Source: a virus | Virus record (IMG/VR): IMGVR_UViG_3300027899_000044 | Location: 1-32,007 of that record | DNA length: 32,007 bases | Direction: 5' to 3' (one strand) | Part shown: positions 16,448 through 24,951 of the stretch, in pieces | Layout: each line of letters starts with the position of its first letter | Numbering within the stretch: the stretch's first letter is position 1 | Position numbers and translations under genes: made by a program | Notes under the pieces: model-generated | Seen by the model: the letters and a program-made list of their open reading frames with translations, nothing else | Databases searched by the model: none | Told to the model about the DNA's origin: nothing

Positions 16448-16767
16448 TGAGAACTTATGGCAGAGATTCTACTGGTAAATGGCAAGTTATTACTGAAACT
16501 AATTACGTTCAATTAGCAACACTTGTACAAGTATTACGTTTGCAGCAGGGCGAATCTCCTTTCTTTGGTAACTATGGATTACCTGCCGTCCAATCCGTTC
16601 AACATCAAGTTGCTCCACAGGCTGCACTAAGCAGAACTCAGGCGCAATTTAGCAAGTATTTTGCTAGTCTTACCATTACGCGATTAACTGGATACACTAA
16701 TCCTACTTATGACGTAAAAGCAGTATTTTTGAACGGCACAGTAATCCAATCTACTTTAGCGACCTAA
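16447..16767 (+). CDS. baseplate wedge protein, gpW/gp25-like
   Basis: This 106-residue protein has the pattern of short W/gp25-type wedge proteins: start MRTYGRDSTGKWQVI, then LVQVLRLQQGESPFFGNYGLPAVQSV and a final beta region with YFASLTITRLTGYTNP. GESPFFGNYGLPA is close to the core motif of this group, in which a G-E-x-P-F-x-x-x-x-G-I-P stretch is conserved. In contractile tails the protein starts the sheath onto the baseplate and holds the inner wedge. It sits immediately before the J gene, the canonical order W-J-I. Confidence 0.82.
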   Translation: MRTYGRDSTGKWQVITETNYVQLATLVQVLRLQQGESPFFGNYGLPAVQSVQHQVAPQAALSRTQAQFSKYFASLTITRLTGYTNPTYDVKAVFLNGTVIQSTLAT

Positions 16768-16768
16768 C

Positions 16769-17965
16769 ATGGCAACAATTACTGAAAATGGCGCAATTCC
16801 TGATTCTCCGGCTACTTTACGGGCGAATCTACTTACTGCTGCAACTGCATTATCTCCGTCTTTAACTGCTAATTTGCCAGCTTCATTAATTGAAGATATG
16901 GCTAGTACTGGCACTGGCGCATTAGTTGTACAGGATCAGGCATATGTAGATGCAATTAATTCGATTGCACCAACTACTGCAAACGATGAAATTCTAATAC
17001 AGTTAGGTAACGTATATGGCGTTCCTAGAGGATTAGGATCAAATGCAAGCGTTTATGTGACATTTACTGGCACTGTTGGTTTTGTAATTAACGCAGGTTT
17101 TATTGTTTCTGATGGTACATATCAATATACGACTCAAGAAGCCGCTGTAGTCCCCACTGGAGGCACGACAGATCCCGTATATTGCGTTGCGACTAAAGCA
17201 GGATCGTGGGCAATCCCAGCAGCTTCAGTAACTTCTTTATCAACATCAGTACCATCTGGAATTACTTTGACTGTGACTAATCCTAATGCAGGTACTGTCG
17301 GCCAGACAGCACAAAGTATTAATGATTATAGATTGCAAGTTATCCAAGCAGGTCGTGCAGTAGCGACTGGCTCTGCTACGTTCATTAAAACAGCTTTGCA
17401 GAAGGTATCTGGAGTCATTCCAAGAACGATATCTATAAGATATCTATCTGGAATTGGTACTGAGATTGTTGTTGCAGGTGGCGATCCATATAAAATTGCC
17501 AATGCCATTTTCCAGTCTATGTTCAATATTAGAGATTTAGTTGGAAAACAAACCATTGGCACTACCCAGACTATTACAGTCAAAGATTACCCTGATAACT
17601 ATCAGATTAAATTTGTCACTCCAACTTCTCAAGCAGTAACTGTTGCTGCATATTGGACTACAGTTTCTGGTACAAACTTTGTTAGCAATACAGTAGTTTC
17701 ATCTGCTGTTATTCCTGCTATTACCGCATATATCAATAGCATCAATATTGGCGAAAAGATGAGTTTGTTGGACTTGCAAGATACTTTTGTTGCAGCAACT
17801 GCATCAATTCTTGATCCAACAACTATTGCCACATTAGGATTTGTTGTAACTATTGCAGGAACCACTGTATCTCCAAGTGGCATGATTTATTCTGCATCAC
17901 CTGTAGACTCAGAAGCATATTTAACTGCTTCTACCATAACTGTTTCTAATACTACTCCTCCATAA
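16769..17965 (+). CDS. baseplate protein J-like
   Basis: This 398-residue protein is the large wedge component. The N-terminal third (LRANLLTAATALSPSLTANLPASLIEDM followed by QAYVDAINSIAPTTANDEIL) matches the start of phage J proteins that line up wedge helices. The middle carries the core Baseplate_J pattern: VYVTFTGTVGFVINAGFIVSDG, TQEAAVVPTGG and SWAIPAASVTSLSTSVP, followed by QSINDYRLQVIQAGRAVATG. The C-terminal end has the VVTIAGTTVSPSGMIYSASPVDSEAYL part. It lies between W- and I-like genes without gap. Confidence 0.9.
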   Translation: MATITENGAIPDSPATLRANLLTAATALSPSLTANLPASLIEDMASTGTGALVVQDQAYVDAINSIAPTTANDEILIQLGNVYGVPRGLGSNASVYVTFTGTVGFVINAGFIVSDGTYQYTTQEAAVVPTGGTTDPVYCVATKAGSWAIPAASVTSLSTSVPSGITLTVTNPNAGTVGQTAQSINDYRLQVIQAGRAVATGSATFIKTALQKVSGVIPRTISIRYLSGIGTEIVVAGGDPYKIANAIFQSMFNIRDLVGKQTIGTTQTITVKDYPDNYQIKFVTPTSQAVTVAAYWTTVSGTNFVSNTVVSSAVIPAITAYINSINIGEKMSLLDLQDTFVAATASILDPTTIATLGFVVTIAGTTVSPSGMIYSASPVDSEAYLTASTITVSNTTPP

Positions 17966-18562
17966 ATGGCTAACCTGACTACACAATTAGCTTCATACGC
18001 TTATGCGCAGTATTCTGATGATTCAGATATTGTGGCGTTCTTTACTGCGTATAACCAGTTAAGTCAGGCTAATTTAGATGCAATGAATGCTTTGGTACTA
18101 CCAAACTATCAAAGCAAATCAGGCAATTTATTAAATTGGGTTGGGGAAAATATTTATGGAGAAGAAAGAAAATCTATTGCAGTTGGTATTGCGCATTCTG
18201 TTGGTGACATTAATACTTATGAATACAATCAACTAGAATCTAATAAATATTCTTTAGTATTTAAAAATACAGATTACGCAGTATCAGATACCGTATATCA
18301 ATCCATCATTACATGGAACTATTACAAAGCAGATGGATTTCAATTTACATTAAGATGGTTAAAAAGGCGCGTATATCGGTTTTTAAACGGCGGTAACAAT
18401 ATTCAAAGTACTTACAATGTAAGCGTGTTTTTTACTTCCGCTACCGCTGTTACTATTCAAGTACCAGCTTCTAATATTTATTCTGGAGTGTTATCTGCGG
18501 CTATTCAAAGCGGCATTTTGATGCTTCCAATTGGATTTACTTTTACTGTTACCACCGTGTAA
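17966..18562 (+). CDS. tail protein I-like (fibre adaptor)
   Basis: This 198-residue protein follows J, the slot of P2 gpI-type proteins that join fibres to the baseplate. The start MANLTTQLASYAYAQYSDDSDIVAFFTAYNQLSQ is helical, and a basic segment FTLRWLKRRVYRFLNGGNNIQ resembles the core motif (L-K-R-R-V-x-R-F-L) of such tail proteins. The C-terminal part (SVFFTSATAVTIQVPASN and on) is beta-rich. It abuts the J gene (stop followed directly by ATG) and precedes the first fibre gene by 10 bases with a CGGAG site. Confidence 0.68.
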   Translation: MANLTTQLASYAYAQYSDDSDIVAFFTAYNQLSQANLDAMNALVLPNYQSKSGNLLNWVGENIYGEERKSIAVGIAHSVGDINTYEYNQLESNKYSLVFKNTDYAVSDTVYQSIITWNYYKADGFQFTLRWLKRRVYRFLNGGNNIQSTYNVSVFFTSATAVTIQVPASNIYSGVLSAAIQSGILMLPIGFTFTVTTV

Positions 18563-18572
18563 CGGAGACAAT

Positions 18573-19364
18573 ATGGCAATTTTAAAATATAGCAATAATG
18601 CCCATACAACTCTGCAATCAACAATTACCAGCGGTGCTACATCATTAACGGTAGCTTCTGGTACAGGCGCATTATTCCCCACTACAACTGGTGGATATAA
18701 CTTTTATATCACAATACTAGATGCCGCCACTTTGACTACTAATGAGATTGTTAAAGTAACTTCACGATCTGGTGATGTGTTTACTGTTGTACGAGCGCAG
18801 CAAAGCACCACCGCTGTAGGTTGGGCTGCTGGATCAGTTGTTGCACAATTGATTACTGCTGGAGACTTAACTACCTTTGTTCAGCAAGAACAACTTCCTA
18901 TTTTTGGCACAACAACATATCCATTAACGATGGATAGCAGTGGTTCTGGAGCCACTCCATCAACAACATTTAATGGTTCTGCTGCTCAAACTATTAGTTA
19001 TAACACTTTGGGAGCCATGTCATCTCTTGCTTTCTCTGGGTCTAATGTCAATTTAGCTGGTAGACCATTAGTTTCTCCATCAAGCGGATATCAAAAATTT
19101 CCTAGTGGATTGTGGATGCAATGGGGAACAACATATGCAGCAGCCGGAGATAATTCATATTCAGTAACTTTCCCAATAGCATTTCCAAATGCTGTTTTTA
19201 ATATACAGTTAACTGCTAATAATAATAATCTGAACTACAGAAATGACACATGGGCACAATTAGGAAATACTATTACTACAACATCTTTTAACTATTTCTA
19301 TCAACAGTCTTATGATAATTCATCTGTTGGGGGATACGTTAACTGGCTGGCTCTTGGGTATTAA
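18573..19364 (+). CDS. tail fibre protein with gp53-like C-terminal knob
   Basis: This 263-residue fibre has two parts. Residues 1-110 form a tail-attachment head (ILKYSNNAHTTLQ, LTVASGTGALFP, NEIVKVTSRSGDVFTVVRAQQ, AGDLTTF) shared with the next gene. Residues about 170-263 (YQKFPSGLWMQWGTTY, VTFPIAFPNAVFNIQLT, VNWLALGY) match the gp53-like tail fibre C-terminal domain, a receptor-binding knob with the typical final W-x-A-x-G-Y. I chose ATG 18573 with CGGAG (18563-18567) over an upstream alternative inside the previous gene, which would add 14 residues. No chaperone gene follows. Confidence 0.82.
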   Translation: MAILKYSNNAHTTLQSTITSGATSLTVASGTGALFPTTTGGYNFYITILDAATLTTNEIVKVTSRSGDVFTVVRAQQSTTAVGWAAGSVVAQLITAGDLTTFVQQEQLPIFGTTTYPLTMDSSGSGATPSTTFNGSAAQTISYNTLGAMSSLAFSGSNVNLAGRPLVSPSSGYQKFPSGLWMQWGTTYAAAGDNSYSVTFPIAFPNAVFNIQLTANNNNLNYRNDTWAQLGNTITTTSFNYFYQQSYDNSSVGGYVNWLALGY

Positions 19365-19367
19365 AAA

Positions 19368-21911
19368 ATGACTACATTACTATTTAAAAATAATGCTCAA
19401 AGTAAATTAGCATATGCAATTCCTGCAAATGCAACAACCGCATATTTAACATCCGGCACAGGAATCTTATTTCCTCAACCTACTACAGGTCAGGGATTTT
19501 ATTTAACATTTTATGATGCTGCTGGAACTAGCCTTGTTAATGAAATTGTTTTGGTCACTGGTATTTCTGGCGATCAAATTACCTCGATGGTTCGCGCCCA
19601 ACAAGGAACTACTGCAGTAAACTGGGCTGTCGGAACTGCTGCTGCACAACTTTATACAGCAGGTGATGCACAAGCGTTTGATCAATCTCCAGCCGATGTC
19701 ACTATTGGTTCTAGTCAAGTCACTGGTGGTACAAATGGTTATGTTCTATATAACAACAATGGCCTGTTAGGTAACAAGACAGTTATAGAATCTGTTACTG
19801 CTGGTACAGGTATTACAGTAACAAATCCAACTTCGACATCAGCTCTTGTCTCAGCAACTGGAATTCAGACTGTTTCAGGAACTACTGGGACTATTTCCGT
19901 TACTTCTGGTCAAAATCCAACTATTAATTTGCAAAGTGGCGTTGTTTCTGCTGGCACTGTTGGATCATCTGCCTTAATTCCTGTTATTACTACAGATACT
20001 TATGGCCGTGTAACTGGAGTTTCTACTGCCGCTAACCCACAAGGAACTCTTACAGGATTGTCAGTTTCTTCTTCTAATGGTTTTGCTGGAACTGTAGGCA
20101 GCGGTGCTAGTCCTGCTATTACTTTAAGCACTACTGTTGGTGCTGCTGGCAGTGAAAAATTACTAAAAGGAAATGGAACGTCTATCAGTGCTGCAACTGC
20201 CGGAACTGATTATGCCCCCGCAACGTCTGGAACTGCCTCTCAACTGCTTGCCAATAATGGATCAGGAGGATTTTCCAATGTTACTGTTGGTTCTGGTTTG
20301 TCTTTTGCTTCTGGTACTTTAAGCAACCCTACATCTGGCACTGTCACACAAGTAACTACTACAGCCCCTTTGGGTGTTACTAGCGGGACAACCACTCCAG
20401 CATTAACAATTACTCAAGCGACAACATTAACAGATGGATATTTAAGTAGTACGGACTGGAATACATTTAAAAACAAAGTATCCTCAGTTGCTTCTGCTGA
20501 TGGCAGCGTTTCTGTTACTACAACAAGTAATGCTGTTGATCTTGCTGTTGCTAGTTCTCCACAGGCAGCAACAGTAGTAATGACGGTATATAACAATACT
20601 GGCTCTACTTTAACTACAGGAACTGTTGTTTATATTCAAAGCGCATCAGGCAATTTACCTTACGTTAACAAAGCACTAGCAACATCAGATGCTACTTCTT
20701 TGGAAACATTAGGAATTGTAAAAAGCGATATTACAAATTTAAGCAGTGGAAGCGTTGTTACTTCTGGTATCGTCACTGGAATCAATACTGCTGCATATTC
20801 AGCAGGTCAAATCTTATACCTTAGTGCAACAACCGCTGGAGCTTTAACTCCAACTGCACCATCCTCTCCAAATCATTTAGTTTACGTTGCTGTCGTTGTT
20901 AATGCAGCTGCATCTGGTTCTTTGCTTGTAAATATAAAGACAAGCCTTGATTTGCATGAACTTGATGACGTAACAATTACTAGCCCTGCAAATGGACAAA
21001 CCATTATTTATGATGCTACTAATCAGATTTGGGTCAACAATACTTTAACCAGTGGTACTGGCATTAACATTACAAATAATGCTGGTGGCATTACTATTAA
21101 TAATACTGGTGTTACTTCTGTTTCTGGAACCTCTGGAAATATTGTAGTAACTGGCACAACTACTCCTACTATTAACTTAGCAACTAGCGGTGTAGGCTCT
21201 GGAAGCAGTGTAGGTTCTGCGACTTTAGTACCTGTAATCACATATGATACTTATGGAAGAATTACTGGCGTATCTACGGCAGCAGCAAATCCACAAGGTA
21301 CTGTGACTGGTGTATCGGTTGTCAGTGCAAATGGATTAGCGGGCACTGTGACTTCTGGAGCCACTCCAGCCATTACATTATCCACTTCTGTAACTGGATT
21401 ATTAAAAGGAAACGGCACTTCAATTAGTGCCGCAACTTCTGGTACAGATTATGCACCTGCCACATCAGGTGCGTATTTATTATATGGTAATGGACTAGGT
21501 GGATTTTCTAACGCAACAATCAGCACTGGACTTAGCTTTTCAGGTGGAGTTTTAAGGGCTTTACCAAGAATTGTTTCTACTAATACATTTGGATCAAATA
21601 TTTATTGGAATAGCAGTCAAGTTGATTTAGTTAGCATTTCTGCACAAGTTGGTGCAGTAACTATTGACGCTGATTCTAATCCTGTTCCTCTTAATGGACA
21701 GAAAATTATGTTCAGAATTACTGGAGGCATTGGTGGTGCAATTATTGAGTTTACAACTGGAGACTATGGTTTTGTAGGCATTGGCATTCCTTTAACATCA
21801 ATCTCTTTAGCTGCAAATACTACTGTTGTAATTGGAGCCATGTTTAATCCTCAAAGCAAAAGCACAACCGCAACTCCACGTTGGGAAGTAATTGCTATTA
21901 CTCAGGGGTAA
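19368..21911 (+). CDS. long tail fibre protein with duplicated shaft module
   Basis: This 847-residue fibre starts with the same attachment head as the preceding gene (LLFKNNAQSKLAYAIP, SGTGILFPQP, NEIVLVTGISGDQITSMVRA, AGDAQAF). The shaft is Ser/Thr/Gly-rich and beta-structured, with short repeats of T-G-T-x-x-I-x-V type. Two copies of a longer module, nucleotides about 19951-20325 and 21191-21557, both read VPVITxDTYGRxTGVSTAA, then NPQGTxTGxSV, then LLKGNGTSISAAT and GTDYAPATSG. The C-terminal 110 residues are a compact beta domain (AQVGAVTIDADSNPVPLNGQ). A host-binding role is inferred. Confidence 0.82.
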   Translation: MTTLLFKNNAQSKLAYAIPANATTAYLTSGTGILFPQPTTGQGFYLTFYDAAGTSLVNEIVLVTGISGDQITSMVRAQQGTTAVNWAVGTAAAQLYTAGDAQAFDQSPADVTIGSSQVTGGTNGYVLYNNNGLLGNKTVIESVTAGTGITVTNPTSTSALVSATGIQTVSGTTGTISVTSGQNPTINLQSGVVSAGTVGSSALIPVITTDTYGRVTGVSTAANPQGTLTGLSVSSSNGFAGTVGSGASPAITLSTTVGAAGSEKLLKGNGTSISAATAGTDYAPATSGTASQLLANNGSGGFSNVTVGSGLSFASGTLSNPTSGTVTQVTTTAPLGVTSGTTTPALTITQATTLTDGYLSSTDWNTFKNKVSSVASADGSVSVTTTSNAVDLAVASSPQAATVVMTVYNNTGSTLTTGTVVYIQSASGNLPYVNKALATSDATSLETLGIVKSDITNLSSGSVVTSGIVTGINTAAYSAGQILYLSATTAGALTPTAPSSPNHLVYVAVVVNAAASGSLLVNIKTSLDLHELDDVTITSPANGQTIIYDATNQIWVNNTLTSGTGINITNNAGGITINNTGVTSVSGTSGNIVVTGTTTPTINLATSGVGSGSSVGSATLVPVITYDTYGRITGVSTAAANPQGTVTGVSVVSANGLAGTVTSGATPAITLSTSVTGLLKGNGTSISAATSGTDYAPATSGAYLLYGNGLGGFSNATISTGLSFSGGVLRALPRIVSTNTFGSNIYWNSSQVDLVSISAQVGAVTIDADSNPVPLNGQKIMFRITGGIGGAIIEFTTGDYGFVGIGIPLTSISLAANTTVVIGAMFNPQSKSTTATPRWEVIAITQG
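19951..20325 (+). repeat. fibre shaft module, copy 1
   Basis: Encodes a segment from GTVGSSALIPVITTDTYGR through KGNGTSISAATAGTDYAPATSG to SNVTVGSGLSFASGTL. It matches copy 2 at 21191-21557 over most of its length at protein level and in blocks at DNA level. Boundaries are approximate. Confidence 0.65.
21191..21557 (+). repeat. fibre shaft module, copy 2
   Basis: Second copy of the shaft module, with SVGSATLVPVITYDTYGRI and the shared KGNGTSISAAT and GTDYAPATSG blocks, ending SNATISTGLSFSGGVL. It is slightly shorter than copy 1: the AAGSEK insertion before LLKGNG is absent. Confidence 0.65.
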
Positions 21912-21914
21912 TGT

Positions 21915-22079
21915 ATGACTAGAATTCCATTTTCATTCGATTCTCAATACGGAAAATTTAGTGATTGTTTGGTTTTTCCAGATGATCAAACATTCACCGA
22001 AGAAGAACTGACTGCCATGAAAGAACAAAGATTTCAAACTTGGCTTAGTTTTGTACAAGAATCTTCAGAAGCTGAATAA
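21915..22079 (+). CDS. small conserved fibre-cassette protein (54 aa)
   Basis: A 54-codon frame fills the gap between the long fibre and the next spike gene. It starts MTRIPFSFDSQYGKFSDCLV, continues FPDDQTFTEEELTAMKEQRF and ends with a Trp-containing helix and an acidic tail. The pattern (M-x-R-I-P-F, then P-D-D-x-x-x-T-x-x-E/D-x-x-x-M-K-x-x-R-x-x-x-W) is one I know from small proteins beside tail fibre genes in proteobacterial phages. CAGGGG (21903-21908) precedes it and its stop overlaps the next start as TAATG. Function unknown; a fibre-assembly helper is a guess. Confidence 0.7.
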   Translation: MTRIPFSFDSQYGKFSDCLVFPDDQTFTEEELTAMKEQRFQTWLSFVQESSEAE

Positions 22080-24466
22080 TGGCTACTTATTATTGGGTTG
22101 GTGGATCAGGAAATTGGACATCTGATGATCCTTCACATTGGTCTCTATCTTCTGGTGGTACTGGCTTTGCTGGTGTTCCTACGATCGATGACAATGTTAT
22201 TTTTGATTTAGCAGGAACAATTACAGTTACCATTATTGGAACAGTTAACTGCAATAATTTTTCTGTTGCAGGAAGTACTTATATTTTTGTTGGATCGGTA
22301 GGTGAGATTAACGTAGGTGGTAGTCTAGATTTACTTACTGGAACTCTATGGAATTTTACTGGTGGCTTGTGGTTTATAAATACTCAATATGGCAGATGGA
22401 TTTGGACAAATGGAGTTGTCATAAACAGTCCTATATATATTAATTCCCCTGTTGATATAGGATATCTTAATTACTATGCTATTAAATTAGGTTCTGCTTT
22501 ATTAACAACAAAAAATATTTACATTCTTGCTGGTAAATTAATTACTGGCGATGCAGATACCTATTACTTTAATTTAACAGCTACCGCGTCAGATATATAT
22601 GTTGCCGCTAATGCAGCATTTGATTTTTCTTATGTCACTGTTGTATGCAACAACTTTACATGCGAAGCAACAAGTTATATTAATGCTTCTGGATCGTTAT
22701 TATCAGCAAATCAATCTTCTTCTATTGTCACTGCTCCATGTCAATTATTAGGCACAGTAAGATTTGCAACTTCTGGCTCTGGTTTATTAAAAACTGGTTC
22801 TCAATATGGAATTAGCATCGATTACAATACCACAACATTTGGAGATCCATCTCATAATGTAGCGTTAACTAATCCCTCTGATATTCAATATGTTGGTTAT
22901 TTTGATAGCATTGCTAACGGAGTTGTGCCTATAGATGGAACTTATATTCCATCTGGAACAAAGATTATACATGTTAGCTATTCTTCAACCCTTTCAACTT
23001 ATATTTTATATCTTTCTAATGCAGTAACCACTGCAAGTGTTATTACAAATAGTCCAGCAGCAATTACTCAAGCTGTATTATTGGAAGAATTAAATGTTCC
23101 AACTCCTTTAACAAATGGTATTACAACTGTATCGTTAGAAGGGTATGTTGGTACATTAACTATTAATGCTAATGGCTCACAAACTAATAGAAGAACATTT
23201 ATAAAATCAAATACGTTATTTAAACAAGTAACTCTTTGGTCTTATGGATTTTCTTCTGCTCCGCAAAATATAGATTTTAGAGACATCAATTTAGATGGAG
23301 CGGCTGCTGGAACAACAATTACCAATGGTGGAAATTGTCAAGGAAATAATGGAATAGATTTTCCATCAGGTAAAACTGTGTACATGAAAGCTAGTACTAC
23401 TACCGTCTTATGGTCTGATACGGTATGGGCAACATCTAGTGGTGGCACTCCTGCATTAGCCAATTTTCCGTTGGCACAGGATGAAGCAATTATTGACAAT
23501 AATAGTTACATTTATGGATTAACTGTAAATTTCACTAAAACGTGGAATATAGGAATTCTGAAATTAACAAAATATTCTCAGCCTTTAAATATTAATATTT
23601 CTATTTCTATTAATATTTATCGTCATTTTTATAGCAATATGTCTGTAAATTTTGGCAACTATGGTGCTCCAATTTATTTTATTAATAACGATATATATTG
23701 GAATAATATTAATGCCAATGGCGCTGTTTTAAATAATCCTGTTCAATTTTTATCTTATACAACAGGTGGTGGTGAGATAGATTTCAATAGCGCATTTATT
23801 TGTACTAAAGACATTAGTTTTATTGGTGCAACATATATAGCCGGATATGATGTTGTCACTCCTACATATTTTACATACACAATTACTGCTCCAAATATTA
23901 CTTTTAATAATAATTGCTCAAATGGTCAAAATCATTATATCGACAATCTGCAATTTGTTTGCACAGGCAGCAATTTTAATATTTTAAATCGTCCAAATTA
24001 TTTTAGTGGCGGTAACTGTGAGGTTAGATTTACATCATCTTCAACAAAAACTTTTAATTCTGTAGATGCAATATATGCAACAAGTAGTGCTATTGGCACT
24101 GGATTGGCACTCTGCAATGCAGGGTCAGGCGCATTAATTGTTGATGGAAATTATACTTTTCAAGACATATATAATCTTACATCTCCTACAACTTTTGAAT
24201 TTGGTTCAAGTAAAACAATTAAAATATATAATTTTAATATTCAAGGAACTGACGGCAATTATGTCTTTTTAACTAATACCAATATTGATAACTTTGTATT
24301 ACAAAACCTACAATCTACCTCCATTAATACTTATTACTTACAAATATTAAAATCTTCTGCTACAGGTGGCTTAGGATGGAATGCATCTAACAGCATCGAT
24401 TTAGGCGGCAACTATGGGTGGACTTTTGGATACGGACAGAAAGGTAACTTTCTAATGTTCTTCTAA
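22079..24466 (+). CDS. beta-helix-type tail spike or fibre
   Basis: This 795-residue protein opens with ATYYWVGGSGNWTSDDPSHW, SLSSGGTGFAGVPTIDDNVI, a module (W-V-G-G-S-G-N-W ... V-P-T-x-x-D-x-V-x-F-D) common at the start of large phage and bacterial surface beta-proteins. The rest is long runs of short strands rich in Asn, Ile, Tyr and Thr (GTITVTIIGTVNCNNFSVAG and similar), typical of a right-handed beta-helix. The end has SNSIDLGGNYGWTFGYGQKG. No lyase or hydrolase site could be identified. It is coupled to the small 54-residue gene. Receptor binding is inferred from location and shape. Confidence 0.72.
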   Translation: MATYYWVGGSGNWTSDDPSHWSLSSGGTGFAGVPTIDDNVIFDLAGTITVTIIGTVNCNNFSVAGSTYIFVGSVGEINVGGSLDLLTGTLWNFTGGLWFINTQYGRWIWTNGVVINSPIYINSPVDIGYLNYYAIKLGSALLTTKNIYILAGKLITGDADTYYFNLTATASDIYVAANAAFDFSYVTVVCNNFTCEATSYINASGSLLSANQSSSIVTAPCQLLGTVRFATSGSGLLKTGSQYGISIDYNTTTFGDPSHNVALTNPSDIQYVGYFDSIANGVVPIDGTYIPSGTKIIHVSYSSTLSTYILYLSNAVTTASVITNSPAAITQAVLLEELNVPTPLTNGITTVSLEGYVGTLTINANGSQTNRRTFIKSNTLFKQVTLWSYGFSSAPQNIDFRDINLDGAAAGTTITNGGNCQGNNGIDFPSGKTVYMKASTTTVLWSDTVWATSSGGTPALANFPLAQDEAIIDNNSYIYGLTVNFTKTWNIGILKLTKYSQPLNINISISINIYRHFYSNMSVNFGNYGAPIYFINNDIYWNNINANGAVLNNPVQFLSYTTGGGEIDFNSAFICTKDISFIGATYIAGYDVVTPTYFTYTITAPNITFNNNCSNGQNHYIDNLQFVCTGSNFNILNRPNYFSGGNCEVRFTSSSTKTFNSVDAIYATSSAIGTGLALCNAGSGALIVDGNYTFQDIYNLTSPTTFEFGSSKTIKIYNFNIQGTDGNYVFLTNTNIDNFVLQNLQSTSINTYYLQILKSSATGGLGWNASNSIDLGGNYGWTFGYGQKGNFLMFF

Positions 24467-24485
24467 GTTTTATCGAGATTTATTG

Positions 24486-24540
24486 CTAAGAATTCAATTG
24501 TTATATACATTACAAATAAATAAAAACCTAATTTCTAATA
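24486..24540 (+). promoter_or_regulatory. AT-rich leader with composite motif shared with 43-108
   Basis: In this 86-base gap, the largest inside the tail region, CTAAGAATTCAA (24486-24497) and AATTTCTAATA (24530-24540) flank TTGTTATATACAT. The same two words in the same order occur before the terminase gene. The gene that follows at 24553 lacks a clear ribosome site. I infer a phage promoter that starts a second late unit (fibre and lysis genes). Confidence 0.42.
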
Positions 24541-24552
24541 ATTAATTCTTAT

Positions 24553-24951
24553 ATGCAGTTAACCCTTACCACATTGCAAAACAGACCAGTCGTCTACAAG
24601 ATGATTCGGTTTGACTCTGCCGATCCTGCAATCAGACAGATTGTGGAAACTGTATATATTGATTCTTTAGCAGATGCGGAGACTGCTGCTGGAAGTGATT
24701 GGATTGCTGGTAAAGCAATGGGCGTTGAATGCAGAGAATTTCAAGCTGGAGATATATTAGAATTATCAGATGGCAAGATAGCCGTTCTGACTAATGCCGC
24801 TGGCGCTAAAGTTGTATTTGATGCTAATGAATACACAGGAACATTGCCTTCCATTAGCGTAGATCAAACAATCATAGACGCAATTCAATATAGACCAAAT
24901 CAACCTAGAATACAGTCTCTTGTAAATGGGGAAATGACATTATGGCCGTAG
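24553..24951 (+). CDS. hypothetical protein, tail fibre region
   Basis: This 132-residue protein is not recognised. It is acidic, with likely helices around RQIVETVYIDSLADAETAA and a small beta part (GVECREFQAGDILELSDGKI, VLTNAAGAKVVFDANEYTG). It follows an AT-rich leader, has no clear Shine-Dalgarno site, and overlaps the next gene by 10 bases, so it is probably the first gene of a new transcription unit. Position suggests a fibre-associated or accessory virion protein. No motif decides this. Confidence 0.6.
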   Translation: MQLTLTTLQNRPVVYKMIRFDSADPAIRQIVETVYIDSLADAETAAGSDWIAGKAMGVECREFQAGDILELSDGKIAVLTNAAGAKVVFDANEYTGTLPSISVDQTIIDAIQYRPNQPRIQSLVNGEMTLWP

